NCBI GenBank assembly: GCA_029990175.1
Contig: JARKIP010000021.1
Coordinates: forward strand, 22,511,501-22,575,500
Direction: 5' to 3'
DNA length: 64,000 nucleotides
Source of the DNA: Petunia secreta
Taxonomy: Eukaryota > Streptophyta > Magnoliopsida > Solanales > Solanaceae
Position numbers and translations under genes: made by a program. The notes beneath the pieces were generated by a model. The model ran no database searches, had not been told where the DNA came from, and worked only from the letters and a program-made list of their open reading frames with translations. Of this stretch, positions 43,131 through 53,879 are shown in pieces. Every line of letters begins with the position of its first letter. Within the stretch, counting starts at the first letter, position 1.

Positions 43131-45023
43131 ATGAGTACATCACGAGAGAACAGTGAGGGCCAGTCAATGGTTAGAGCACCTTATTTCAATGGGAAATACT
43201 ATTCATGGTGGAAAGAGAGGATGCGCGATCACCTTCAAGCAGAAGACTATGAATTGTGGGACATAGTAACTGAAGGTCCCATGATCCCAATGAAGAAGGA
43301 TGCTGATGGGAAGGATGTTCCCAAAACCAGGAAGGAATGCAATGCTGAAGACATAAAGCAATGGGAAAAGAATGCAAAGGCAAGGAAGTGGCTGGTTGGT
43401 GGACTTAGTCTTGACGAATGCACTAGGATCAGAGGGTATGCCACTGCAAAGGAGATTTGGGATGCTCTACAAGTTGCACATGAAGGAACAAGTCAGGTAA
43501 AAAGGTCCAGAGGTACACTTCTTTATGCTGAATATGAAAGCTTTAAAATGAAAGAAGAAGAATCAATCTCTGAAATGTATACTAGATTTAATGACATTGC
43601 TTCTGAACTTATCTCTTTGGGAAGGGTTTTAACTGTGGAAGATAGGGTAGAAAAGATTTTAACTAGGGTTCTTCCAGATTCTTGGGAGATCAAAGCTTGT
43701 GCTATCATTGAAAGTAAAGATTTAACCACTTTATCCTTAGATGAGCTTATAGGCAATCTAAAGACTTATGAACTGAGGAAAAAGGTTAAAAACATAGGAG
43801 CACTAGTTAAAACTGAACCTAACCTAGCCTTGACTGCTGGTGATAAAATCATTGATGATAAGGAACTGGTCCTTATCGCTAAAAGTGTTCAGAAATATTT
43901 GAATAAGAAAAGGGAAATTAGTGGACAGGGTAGGTCTACTAACATGAAACAGGCTGGAGAATGCCACAAATGTGGAAGCTCGGAGCACTACATCAGCAAA
44001 TGTCCAATTATAGAAGGAGAATGGAGGAAGAAATTCATTGATGAAAGGAAGAAGGCTAGGGAACAGGTCCATAAGAGAAGTGGAAATCCCAAAGCGCTGG
44101 TCGCAGGATGGCAAGACAGTGAAGATGAAATAACTGATGACGATCTGGATGAGGATCTTGCTCTAATGGCACTTGGAGATTCAGAAAATGAAGAGGATCC
44201 TGAGGTATTTGTTTCTAAACTTAAAGAAGATGTAAAAAGCATGTCTAGAGAAAAGTTGGTTAAAATATTCCATATTGTGCTAAATGAATTTAAAACTCTA
44301 AGGGATGATAATCACCAACTGCATGATAAAGTTGACTGTTTAGAAACAGAATGCAAAGAAGAAATAGTTAAAAATGATTTTCTGGAAAGGAAGATTAGCA
44401 TGCTTGAGGAACAGGTCCTCACACTTGAAACAACTGCTCAGGAATTAGAAAATGATAAAACAGTTGTAAAAGGCAAAGGCATTGCTAATTCTCATCAGAT
44501 CATTGCTGAAGAGAAACTGAAAGACACAGTTGATGAACTGTGTAAGAAAGATGAAAAGATAAGATCTTTAGAAGAAGACTTGGTTAAAACAAAAATGGAA
44601 TTAAGAAAAACTGTAGAATGGAACAAGTCTTCTGAAGCACTAGAATGGTTACAGGAAAATCATAGTAGTAACAGGAAAGGTATTGGATTCATGAAAGCAC
44701 AGAGTTCATCCAAATGGAATCTAAAGAGTAAGTACTTATCATTTCCTGAAAACTGGCTATGCACTCACTGTGGGAACACTGGTCACCGGAAAGAAAATTG
44801 TCAATCTTTAAAAAGGGCTGCCCAGAGGAACAGGTCCTATAAACCTGTTCAAAATCCTGTGAAACAGAAGAATAGGTCCTACAAACCTGTTCAACATTCT
44901 GTAAAAAAGGAAAATGTTCACACAAAGAAACCATTACCATTCTGGGCTAGGAGAGATCTGATTCATCCTTTTTCAAAAGGAAAGGAACCCAAACTAGTTT
45001 GGGTTCTTAAAATTAACCCCTAG
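43131..45023 (+). CDS. Sirevirus gag
   Basis: ATG at 43131 (MSTSRENSEG), 630 codons. Contains the Ty1/copia gag core (YFNGKYYSWWKERMRDHL, IWDALQVAHEGTSQVK, LLYAEYESFKMKEEESISEMYTRF), a first zinc knuckle CHKCGSSEHYISKC and an acidic stretch. A long coiled-coil segment follows (about residues 370-510), then a second knuckle CTHCGNTGHRKENC and a basic tail with repeated RSYKPVQ. Long gags with two knuckles and a coiled coil are typical of SIRE-type elements. It stops at 45021-45023, and the protease follows in the +1 frame after a pyrimidine tract ending TTTTGCAG. A splice or a single-base change could join them; which is the case is not decidable here. Confidence 0.93.
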   Translation: MSTSRENSEGQSMVRAPYFNGKYYSWWKERMRDHLQAEDYELWDIVTEGPMIPMKKDADGKDVPKTRKECNAEDIKQWEKNAKARKWLVGGLSLDECTRIRGYATAKEIWDALQVAHEGTSQVKRSRGTLLYAEYESFKMKEEESISEMYTRFNDIASELISLGRVLTVEDRVEKILTRVLPDSWEIKACAIIESKDLTTLSLDELIGNLKTYELRKKVKNIGALVKTEPNLALTAGDKIIDDKELVLIAKSVQKYLNKKREISGQGRSTNMKQAGECHKCGSSEHYISKCPIIEGEWRKKFIDERKKAREQVHKRSGNPKALVAGWQDSEDEITDDDLDEDLALMALGDSENEEDPEVFVSKLKEDVKSMSREKLVKIFHIVLNEFKTLRDDNHQLHDKVDCLETECKEEIVKNDFLERKISMLEEQVLTLETTAQELENDKTVVKGKGIANSHQIIAEEKLKDTVDELCKKDEKIRSLEEDLVKTKMELRKTVEWNKSSEALEWLQENHSSNRKGIGFMKAQSSSKWNLKSKYLSFPENWLCTHCGNTGHRKENCQSLKRAAQRNRSYKPVQNPVKQKNRSYKPVQHSVKKENVHTKKPLPFWARRDLIHPFSKGKEPKLVWVLKINP

Positions 45024-45030
45024 TTTTCTT

Positions 45031-48000
45031 TTGCAGGCTAGAGTGAAGGAGATAAACCACAAATGGTACATGGACAGTGGTTGCTCAAGGCATATGACAG
45101 GGCATAAGGAACTGTTCCTTTCACTCTCAGCCTTCCAAGGAGGAAGTGTTTCCTTCGGTAATGGTAAGAAAGGGGAAATTATTGGAATTGGAAAGGTAGG
45201 TAGGTCTGACTCACACTGCATAGATAATGTATTTCTAGTAGATGGGTTGAAGCATTGCTTATTGAGCATATCTCAACTGTGTGACAGAGGTAATAATGTT
45301 AACTTCTCATCTACTGGATGCACTGTGACTAATCAAACTTCTGGAGAGGTTATTTTGCAAGGAAACAGGCATGGAAACATCTACAAAGTAGACTTGCTGA
45401 CATTATCTGAAGGAAGCCTGAGCTGTTTAAGTGTAGTGCAAAATGATCCCCTCCTATGGCACAAAAGACTAGGACATGCTAGTCTTTCAAAATTGAACAA
45501 ACTTGTGTCAAAGGACTTGGTGATAGGTCTTCCTAACATCAGGTTTAATGATGAAAAAGTATGTGAAGCATGTGCCAGGGGGAAGCAGGTTAAATCCTCC
45601 TTCAAATCGAAGAAACAGGTAAGTACCACTAAACATTTGGAACTGGTCCATATGGATTTATGTGGCCTTATGAGAACAATGAGTCGTGGAGGTAAGAAGT
45701 ATGTAATGGTATTGGTAGATGATTACTCCAGATTTACATGGACTATATTTCTTGCATCTAAAGAAGAAGCATTTAATGCATTTTCAATTTTTGCTAAGAA
45801 AGCTCAAAGAACTCTAGACAACCATATTGTTGCCATTAGGTCAGATCATGGAACAGAATTTGAAAATCATATGTTTTCTAATTTTTGTAATGAAAATGGT
45901 ATTAATCATAATTTTTCCTCACCTAGAACTACACAACAAAATGGTGTAGTGGAAAGGAAAAATAGGACTCTAGAAGAAATGGCAAGGACTATGTTGATAT
46001 CAGGAAATCTTCCACATAACTTTTGGGCTGAGGCTATTAATACTGCATGCTATATAATAAATAGATGTATGACAAGATCTTTAATAGAAAAGACCCCATA
46101 TGAATTGCTTAAAGGAAGAAAACCAAATATTTCTCATCTTAGGGCTTTTGGTTGCAAATGCTTCATACACAACAATGGGAAGGATGCCTTAGGAAAATTT
46201 GATCCTAGAAGTGATGAGGGAATATTTGTTGGCTATTCTTTAAATAGTAAATCTTATAGGGTATTTAACAAGAAAACATTGAAAAGTGAAGAAAGCATGC
46301 ATGTTAAATTTGATGAAACTGACAGTCTCACTCAAGAACAGGTACAAGAGGATGAAGAAATTGGAATGCTGAAAGAGTTTGAACTTAATCCACAAATGCA
46401 GATTCTGGATATGAGAAGTGAAGTGCAAGGAACTGTTCCTCAGGACAGAACTGAGGAGAGTAGCACTGAAACAGGGGGAACAAGTGTTGGTTCCACCTCA
46501 CAAACTGGAAACACTACTCTATCAGGAACTGTTCCTCAGCAGAAGACTTCTGACAATGGATTGACACCCAAGCCTTTCAAGTATCAAAGGTCACATCCTG
46601 TGGATCAAATAATCTCAGATAAGGCTGCCGGAGTTCAAACTAGATCAGCAGTCAAGAATCACAATCTGTGTGCCTTTAGTGCCTTCTTATCTCTTGTTGA
46701 ACCTAAAAATGTGAAAGAAGCACTGAAGGATGCAGATTGGATTAATGCTATGCAGGATGAACTGAATCAATTCCAAAGGAGTCAAGTTTGGCATTTGGAA
46801 CCCAAGCCAAGGAACAGGTCCATAATTGGAACAAAATGAGTTTTCGGAAACAAAGTTGATGAAGATGGCATGGTGACAAGAAACAAGGCCAGGCTAGTCG
46901 TTCAGGGATATAGTCAAGAGGAGGGCATCGACTATGATGAGACTTTTGCTCCAGTTGCAAGACTGGAAGCAATAAGACTTCTTGTAGCCTTTGCTACATA
47001 CATGGAATTTACTCTACATCAAATGGATGTTAAGAGTGCGTTTCTGAATGGCTACTTGAAAGAAGAAGTGTATGTCAAGCAACCTCCAGGTTTTGAAAGT
47101 GAACAGTTCCCTGAACATGTGTACAAGTTAGACAAGGCCTTGTATGGGCTCAAGCAGGCACCAAGAGCATGGTATGAGAGGCTATCAAAATTTCTACTCC
47201 AGCATGGATACAAGAGAGGTAAAATTGATAGTACTTTGTTCTTAAAAGAAAAAGGTAAGGATCTCTTAATTGTTCAAATCTATGTAGATGATATAATTTT
47301 TGGTGCCACTTGTGAAAATTTAAGTAAGGAATTTGCAAACTTGATGGGGAGTGAATTTGAGATGAGCATGATGGGTGAACTCAATTTCTTTTTGGGTTTA
47401 CAAATTAAGCAAACCTCAAATGGAACTATGATCCATCAACAAAAGTATGTTAAGGAATTACTTAAAAGTTTTGATATGGATAATGCTAAGGAAATTGACA
47501 CACCTATTGCCACTGCCACAAAATTGGATCTTGATGAACATGGAATATCAGTTGATCAAAAATTGTATAGGGGCATGATAGGTTCTCTACTTTATCTAAC
47601 TGCTAGTAGACCTGATATTGTGTTCAGTGTTGGTCTGTGTGCTAGGTTCCAATCAGATCCTAAGGAATCTCATTTGAAAGCTGTTAAAAGACTATTGAGG
47701 TATCTGAAAGGAACAGGTCCCTTGGGACTTTGGTATCCAAAAGGTGGTAGTTTTAATCTTGTTGGATATACTGATGCTGACTATGCAGGTTTCCTTGTTG
47801 ATAGAAAAAGTACCTCAGGAATGGCACATTTTCTTGGTGAGTGTTTGGTTTCTTGGGGAACTAAGAAACAAAATTCAGTGGCACTTTCCACTGCTGAGGC
47901 TGAATATGTTGCAGCTGCTTCATGTTGTTCACAGTTGTTATGGATCAAACAACAATTACAGGATTTTGGTGTTGATGTAGGAACTGTTCCTATATATTGT

Positions 48001-48225
48001 GATAACACTAGTGCTATTAATATGACAAAGAATCCAGTACATCACAAAAGGACTAAACACATTGATATAAGACATCATTTTCTAAGAGACAATTATGAAA
48101 AAAGTTTGATCACCATAGCATTTTGTCCTACTGAAAAGCAAATAGCTGATATTTTTACTAAAGCTCTAGGTAGAGAAGATTTTGAAAGATATAGATTGGA
48201 ATTAGGGATGATTAAATTCACATAA
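45031..48225 (+). pseudogene. Sirevirus pol: protease, integrase, RT, RNase H; one stop codon
   Basis: Protease WYMDSGCSRHMTG at the start. Integrase follows with WHKRLGHASLSKL and CEACARGKQ (HHCC) and DDE residues in HMDLCG, RSDHGTEFEN and QNGVVERKNRTLEEMAR. A Ser/Thr-rich linker leads to RT (MQDELNQFQRSQVW, DYDETFAPVARLEAIR, QIYVDDIIFGA) and RNase H (YTDADYAGFLVDRKSTSG, VALSTAEAEYVAAA) ending at 48225. An in-frame TGA at 46837-46839 falls at the usual TKWVF position, so it is a Trp-to-stop change (TGG to TGA). Otherwise the enzyme is open across about 1,060 codons. The integrase-before-RT order confirms Ty1/copia. Confidence 0.95.
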
Positions 48226-48228
48226 AAT

Positions 48229-48823
48229 CATCAATGCTTCACTTCATAATTGGCTAGAAAATTGCACTTAAAATGAATTTTATTCAAGTCATTATGAATA
48301 ATTCAGTCCAGTTTAATACTTAAATGTATACTCTTATGCCATATACCTTATTTAGAGTTGCTAAAATTTAATGATGTTACCCTTATGCTCTTAGAATTTC
48401 AGATGATCAAAATGTTGCAAATTGGAAGGACACTGAATTTCTGTGTTAAAAACAGGTCTGTACTCGTTATTATTCAGTTAATTTAGAAGTATAAAGGCTT
48501 TAGGTAACTTAAGATTAGGCTAAATCCCAATAAGTTTCCTACCCATATCCAAAGTGTAAAGGAGTCCCATCAGAGGAACAGTTCCTATTCTGAAAAGGTA
48601 ACCTGCAGCCTAACGGCTCTTTTTCTCCGGGAGACTCCCAAGAGTCCTTAACCGTTGCATGTTGTGCTGAGGTAAGTTGATCATTTTCCACTCTAACTCC
48701 ACTACCTATTTCATTCTATAAATACACTTCCTCTTCCTCATTATTCTTTTACATTGTTCATCAATTAAAACTTTCACAATTTCAGAAAGAGTAGTAAATT
48801 ACTTGTTAATTCGAATTGCAAAA
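48229..48823 (+). other. Sirevirus spacer between pol and the env-like ORF
   Basis: AT-rich non-coding stretch with one GGAACAGTTCC copy at about 48576, TATA-like CTATAAATAC near 48717, and C/T-rich sequence before the ORF. The TATA motif about 105 bp ahead of the ATG could be an internal promoter (inference). Confidence 0.5.
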
Positions 48824-50512
48824 ATGTCTCTTGCTTCTGATAATTCTTCAACTGCACCTATTGATGACCAACCACAAAATCTTAATCCTCCCTCACCCAT
48901 GGAAACCACTAATCTAAACCCTGAAATCCCTGAACCAATCCCAGACGTACCTGAACCTGAAATTCAGGGGGAAGGATCAGTTCCCACGGCTGAATCAATT
49001 GCTGAGCAGGTTGAGGATTTATCTCGTGCTATGGTGTTGTATCAGTATCAGGTAAACTTCACCTACCCTTTGAATGTTGTTATAGACGAGGAAGAAAAGG
49101 GAGAGGGGTCTGAGGCTGCTCTTGAGGGGGAACCTATTAAGAGGTTGGAAGCACCCATGCATGGGTCATCGGGGTCTCCAGAGGCTGCTCCTAAAGCACC
49201 CATGGAGGATGTGATTGATGTTGATGAGGCTATCAGTGATAGTGATAGGCCCTTGTTAGATTTGATCAACATTAGGAGTCTGCAAAGAAAATTGGCTAGA
49301 AAGGAACCCATCGATGACCGTGTGACTGCTGAAATTGCTGCTAAGTTGAAAAAAATAGGTGATAGTTACAAGCCTGGAAATAAAAAGAAAGTTGAAAGTT
49401 CCTCCAAGGCAAAAGGACCTGTTCCTTCTGCCTCAACCCCTGCTTCTGGGGGTAGGAGGACAAGAAGTGCTGCCAAAGCTGCTGATGAACAACTAGCTGC
49501 TGCCTTGGAAAGGAGCAGAAAAGGAAAAGGAAAACAGGTGGTTGAGGAGGAAGAAGTGGATGATATTGATCTTGCTGATTTTTCTGAAGATGATGAGATG
49601 GTAGATGCTGAGGAGGTGGTGCCTCAGTCTAAGAAGAGAAAATTTCCTGAGAGAAGAGTTACAAGGAGCTCAGTTAAAGCTGCTGAGAAAGTTTCTAAGA
49701 GGACCAGGTCCTCCAAAAGAGTGGTTGTTTCTGAAAGTTCTGCTAGTGACAGTGATGAGTTTGTTGCTGAAGATGAGAGTGATAGTGATGCTGAAGGTGG
49801 TGAGTCTGTGCACTGTGTTCATGAAGACATGTTGACCAGGAAGGTTTTGAAAGGTCGGGTTATGTCTGATGTGCAAGAAGAAGGAATGTTGTGGCTGTTG
49901 CAAAAACTGCATGCTCAGGGTTGGAGGGACATGGTCCTTAAGATCTCTGGGAGGTGTGCAAAGGGGATGGTGCAAGAGTTCTACAAGAACTGCTCCATCA
50001 GAGAGGATAGACTTACTACCTCTGTCAATGACAATGTAATTATGTTTGACACAAGGGAACTTGGTGAGCTGCTGGGGATTCCTGCTACTGGGTATGCTAG
50101 CTGTGTCAAGAAGGTTTGGCCTGACTTGACAAACTTGCCTACTGATCTGGAGATCACTAGGAAGTTTGCTGAGAATGATGGTGAAGACAAACCCAGGGCT
50201 GTGCAGAAGAGTGAGATGCACCCACAGCACCAAGTGTTATTTGAGTTTGTGAACAAAATAGTGATGCCAAGGCAGGAGAAAAGAGGAGTTGCCAGTTTCA
50301 TGGACCTGGTCCTTATGGAACTGTTGGACACTGAAAAGCAGATCAATTGGCCCAGCTTTATGATCCACCTGATAAAAAGGGTGATTGCTGGGAAGAGAAA
50401 GCACTCCCTGCCGTTTGGTTTCATCCTGATTGATATATTTGCAAAGTTGAAGAATCCCTTGGAAGGGGTTGTGAAGGCTACAAAGAAGGAAAAGTTTGGT
50501 TGTGCAATTTGA
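48824..50512 (+). CDS. Sirevirus env-like ORF, 3' end frameshifted
   Basis: ATG at 48824 (MSLASDNSS), 562 codons. Pro/Glu-rich N-terminus, then Ser/Lys/Ala-rich basic segments (RRTRSAAKAADEQ, RRVTRSSVKAAEK, RTRSSKR) alternating with acidic blocks. A C-terminal globular part follows (MLWLLQKLHAQGWRDMVLKI, NDNVIMFDTRELGELLGIP, HPQHQVLFEFVNKIV, PFGFILIDIF). The family is the third ORF of SIRE-type elements, called envelope-like by position. The frame stops at 50512, but the coiled-coil tail continues in another frame (AAEIARLEEEKNF, stop, KAEASNAKETNEGMLKQM) to about 50681. One frameshift and one Trp-to-stop change have therefore removed about 50 residues. No clear signal peptide. Confidence 0.82.
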   Translation: MSLASDNSSTAPIDDQPQNLNPPSPMETTNLNPEIPEPIPDVPEPEIQGEGSVPTAESIAEQVEDLSRAMVLYQYQVNFTYPLNVVIDEEEKGEGSEAALEGEPIKRLEAPMHGSSGSPEAAPKAPMEDVIDVDEAISDSDRPLLDLINIRSLQRKLARKEPIDDRVTAEIAAKLKKIGDSYKPGNKKKVESSSKAKGPVPSASTPASGGRRTRSAAKAADEQLAAALERSRKGKGKQVVEEEEVDDIDLADFSEDDEMVDAEEVVPQSKKRKFPERRVTRSSVKAAEKVSKRTRSSKRVVVSESSASDSDEFVAEDESDSDAEGGESVHCVHEDMLTRKVLKGRVMSDVQEEGMLWLLQKLHAQGWRDMVLKISGRCAKGMVQEFYKNCSIREDRLTTSVNDNVIMFDTRELGELLGIPATGYASCVKKVWPDLTNLPTDLEITRKFAENDGEDKPRAVQKSEMHPQHQVLFEFVNKIVMPRQEKRGVASFMDLVLMELLDTEKQINWPSFMIHLIKRVIAGKRKHSLPFGFILIDIFAKLKNPLEGVVKATKKEKFGCAI

Positions 50513-51139
50513 TAAGCTGTGATTTGACAGTTCTCAGGCTGCTGAGATAGCAAGGTTGGAAGAGGAGAAGAATTTCTAGAAGGCAGAGGCCTCAAATGCA
50601 AAGGAGACCAATGAGGGAATGCTCAAGCAGATGCTTGAGTTGCTTAACAAGTCTCAGGGACCTGGTCCTTCCACATCCTGACCACCTTAGCCTTAGCCTT
50701 TAGCCATCTTATGTCTAGTGGGATCTAGCCTAGCTTAGTGCCTTAGCCTTTTTCTTCTTTAATTTTTGGATAATTCTGTAGTATGTGCGTGTATCCCCTG
50801 GTTTCACTGATTGATTTAATGAATTGTCTTGGATGGCTAATATCATTGTTTTGCAGTTGCTTTAATTTAAGTTATGTTTGCATTCTGAGTTGCCTCAATG
50901 GCCATGTGCTGATTAATTCTAACACTTGAGTTATATTTTGTATGCAACCTTTTCAATGATGCCAAAAGGGGGAAGAGTAAGTCTGATTTTGCATGGTTTT
51001 ATCCCTAATGAAAATCTGTTCCTTAATGATGAATTAATTCTCCACTGATTGATTGTCTTTTTGAGCTGAAATTGTACTTCAGGACATTAAGGAGATGAAG
51101 CTATGAGTATGAATTTGTCATCATCAAAAAGGGGGAAAT
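50513..51139 (+). other. Decayed env tail, 3' non-coding region and polypurine tract of the Sirevirus
   Basis: Frameshifted env remnant to about 50681, then non-coding sequence. A first purine tract with GCCAAAAGGGGGAAG lies near 50960 and the LTR-proximal one AAAAAGGGGGAAA at 51127-51139. Duplicate polypurine tracts are known in Sireviruses. Confidence 0.8.
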
Positions 51140-51944
51140 TGTTAGCTTGGATAAGCTTGGAGTTTTGACTGATGACTGAGGAACGGATTCAAAGGACCTG
51201 TTCCTTTGAATCACTGTAGCAGAATAGATAATTCATGCAAAATCATTTAACTGAAATATTATTAGTTATCCTAATACTGACGTGTATCTTGGTAATTATG
51301 CAGGCCTAATCAGATATGAAAAGATTACATAACTAAGGGATAAAGGATTCGGATTCTAGAAGGAATAATCCAATTAGGACTCAAAGTCAAGGGAGCTTTG
51401 GAGTTCTAATTCATCAAGACTTCTTGGCTGCTGGAAGCTATAAATCATGGAGACTATCAGCCATAGAAGCATACACAAATACAGAGAGCATCGAGCAAAA
51501 GCTGAGAAGAATTATTAGCTTATTTGTGTAATCAGTTAGCTACAGCAGAACTAAGTGAGAACCTGTTCCTTAGATTGAATCTTGTAAAAGTTCGAGTCTT
51601 AGTTCAATTGTAGTAAGCAAAAATTGAGTTGTAAACTTTCTGGTTCAAGTCGTGGACTTGACACAACTTCACTGATCGTGAGAAAGATCAGTAAAGGATT
51701 AGAGTTAGTCCTAGGTTAGTAAGAGTGAGTCTTGTAACCAAGTGGGTCTTTTTACATAGTGAAGTTGAAATCCTACTTGAGAAGTAGGTCGTGGTTTTTT
51801 GATCCCGTGTCTAGGGGTTTTTCCACGCTAATATCTGGTGTTCAATTACTTACAGTTTTAATTCCGCACATCGTAGAGTAAAGGAACACATTTTAAGGAA
51901 CTGGTCCTTAAAACAGTAAAGTGGTGTAATCGTGGGAAATAACA
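51140..51944 (+). repeat. 3' LTR of the Sirevirus
   Basis: 805 bp, about 13 differences from the 5' LTR, followed by the GGACA duplication at 51945-51949. Confidence 0.96.
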
Positions 51945-52135
51945 GGACAGAACTTCAATTAGTACTATTTTAGAAGTTCAGTCCATGAGGACAGACACAG
52001 AGATGGAAAAGAAGTTCAATGCATAAGGATAGAACTTCAGTAAGGCTGAAGAAGTTCAGTACATTAGGATAGAATTCAGTCCATGAGGGTAAAGAACTTA
52101 AGCGTGCACACACACACACAGATATAGAAACTTAC

Positions 52136-52975
52136 ATTTACATTTTGAAAATACTGCTCAACAAAAGTGTTATACTGAGGATTTTTGAAACTAATAAACC
52201 TAACCATCCTTGGGAAGCCATCACTATTAACTTTACACAAGTTAGAACGAACTGTTGGAAATAAATCAAGAAACCAAGCGCATAACACAAATGGGAATCC
52301 CAACACATAATAATTTACACCACTTTTAAGAGGTCTCATTGCAGAGTTAACAAGTGCTTCAAAACCCGCACTCTCCCAAGGATAAACTCCACAAAGATCC
52401 TAGTTGTCAATGATATCCAAGTAATGCACTTCAACCAAGCTTGCTTTTTTGTTAGAACACAAAATGATTGACTGAAAAATATAAAACTTTGCAATCTTCA
52501 CTGCATCATCTTCATCGACCAGAGATGACGTGGTCATTGATACTAAAAATTTACGAACGTCTGACAACTGAAGATTGCTTTTACCACCAAAGTATTGCTT
52601 CAAAAGCCTCTGACCCATATTCATAGCAGGTCTATCAAACAATTCCTCACGGTTTGCAGAAAACCTCAAACCAGTGTAAAGAAGATATTCTTCAGGACCA
52701 AAATGTATGAGATGACCAAAAATATTAAAACTTAATCTATTTGGATCACTGCTCACAATACGTGACAATAATAAACAATGCAGTAACCTCATAGAAGTTT
52801 TGTATGACTGCAACTTCAGAAAGCTTCCAAAGACACCATCTGAAAGCTTCTTATACTGTGCTACACTGAACTTTGAAATTACATCTTCCAATTTGTGCTC
52901 CTCTTGCCAATATGCATTCATGTTGAACCGGCGGTCAAATAGATACACTAGATTCCCTTCCATTCCAGCATCCAT
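52136..52975 (-). pseudogene. DUF1985 exon (5' part) of the MULE DUF1985-Ulp1 gene
   Basis: ATG at 52975 (MDAGMEGNLVYLF), 280 codons to a GTAAGTTTC donor at 52136, one in-frame TAG at 52400-52402. Conserved blocks LSFNIFGHLIHFGPEEYLLYTGLRFS and FLDLFPTVRSNL follow the pattern of DUF1985 (N-terminal domain of many plant Ulp1-like transposon proteins). The exon ends in phase with the next one at 42091 (SFNRFKMVPIVL). The whole 9.7-kb Sirevirus therefore lies in the intervening intron together with motif-rich spacer at 51950-52135. The DUF1985 function is unknown. Confidence 0.75.
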
Positions 52976-53029
52976 ATTGCAAAAAGCTAACAATAAAAAC
53001 AAACTATCAGTTACACATACAAAATAAAC

Positions 53030-53095
53030 AAATACAGGTTTGAAAATACACACAGACACACACACACACAGAAGTTCATTCCCTAGTGGACTGAC

Positions 53096-53151
<56 letters not shown>

Positions 53152-53313
53152 CACACACATGTGGGGGTGGACTTCAGCCCACTAGGAATGAACTTCCATC
53201 CTTTGAGACAGAAGTTCAATCCTAGTGGACTGAGAACACACACACAGTCACACACATGTGGGGGATAGACTTCAGTCCACTAGGAATGAACTTCTGTCCT
53301 AGTGGACTGAGCA

Positions 53314-53360
<47 letters not shown>

Positions 53361-53570
53361 AGTAACACACATGTAGGGGGAGTGGACTTCAGTCCACTCG
53401 GAATGAACTTCTATCCTTGGAGACAGAAGTTCAATCCTAGTGGACTGAGAACACACACACACACACACACATGTGGGGGATGAACTTCAGTCCACTAAGA
53501 TGAACTTCCATCCTTGGAGACAACACACACACACACACATAAGTTTAGTATACACACACACTTAAACTTC
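53030..53570. repeat. (CA)n arrays and motif repeats upstream of the DUF1985 exon
   Basis: Four or five long (CA)n tracts alternate with a ~90-bp unit containing GACTTCAGTCCACTAGGAATGAAC and GAGACAGAAGTTCAATCC (motif variants). No gene; long Cys-Val ORFs here are microsatellite translations. Confidence 0.85.
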
Positions 53571-53879
53571 AATAAAAAGTAACTACTAAATACGGAAAAA
53601 ACATACAAATTTAAACTTAAATAACGTTATTTAACTTAACAACCACATATTTCACAAAAAAATACCAAAAAAAAAAAAACGTCATACCTGCCAATACAAA
53701 TTTCAGACTGCAAAGGTGAAGAGAGAAATGTTATTCAATGTACGTAATGCAACTTGAAGAGGTATATAAAAAATTGAGCAATTTTTTGCATGAAGATACA
53801 GTGAAGAAAATATACAAATGCATGAAGAAGAACGGTTAAATGAAGAAGAAGAGTTTTGAAAAAACCCTGTCAATTCAGA

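Larger units (their letters stand above)
42277..51944 (+). mobile_element. Complete Sirevirus (SIRE-type Ty1/copia) with env-like ORF
   Basis: 9,668 bp with two 805-bp LTRs (TGTTAGCTTGG...GAAATAACA) and perfect GGACA target duplications (42272-42276 and 51945-51949). It has an initiator-Met primer site and a polypurine tract. Gene order gag, protease-integrase-RT-RNase H, then a third ORF before the 3' LTR, as in Sireviruses. By hand comparison the LTRs differ at about 13 of 805 sites (about 1.6%), which at commonly assumed plant rates is well under a few million years. It inserted into an intron-like, motif-rich stretch of the DUF1985-Ulp1 gene of the MULE. Single nonsense or frame changes in gag/pol, pol and env make this copy defective. 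Confidence 0.97.

Noticed and set aside
45021..45050. Functional intron or programmed frameshift between Sirevirus gag and pol
   Set aside because: A pyrimidine-rich tract ending GCAG is present, but no matching donor was established; left undecided rather than called.
49670..50601. Minus-strand ORFs of about 190-200 codons opposite the Sirevirus env-like ORF
   Set aside because: Shadow frames of a long low-complexity ORF.
52990..53480. Cys-Val-rich ORFs on the minus strand and His-Thr ORFs on the plus strand
   Set aside because: They are translations of (CA)n/(TG)n microsatellites.
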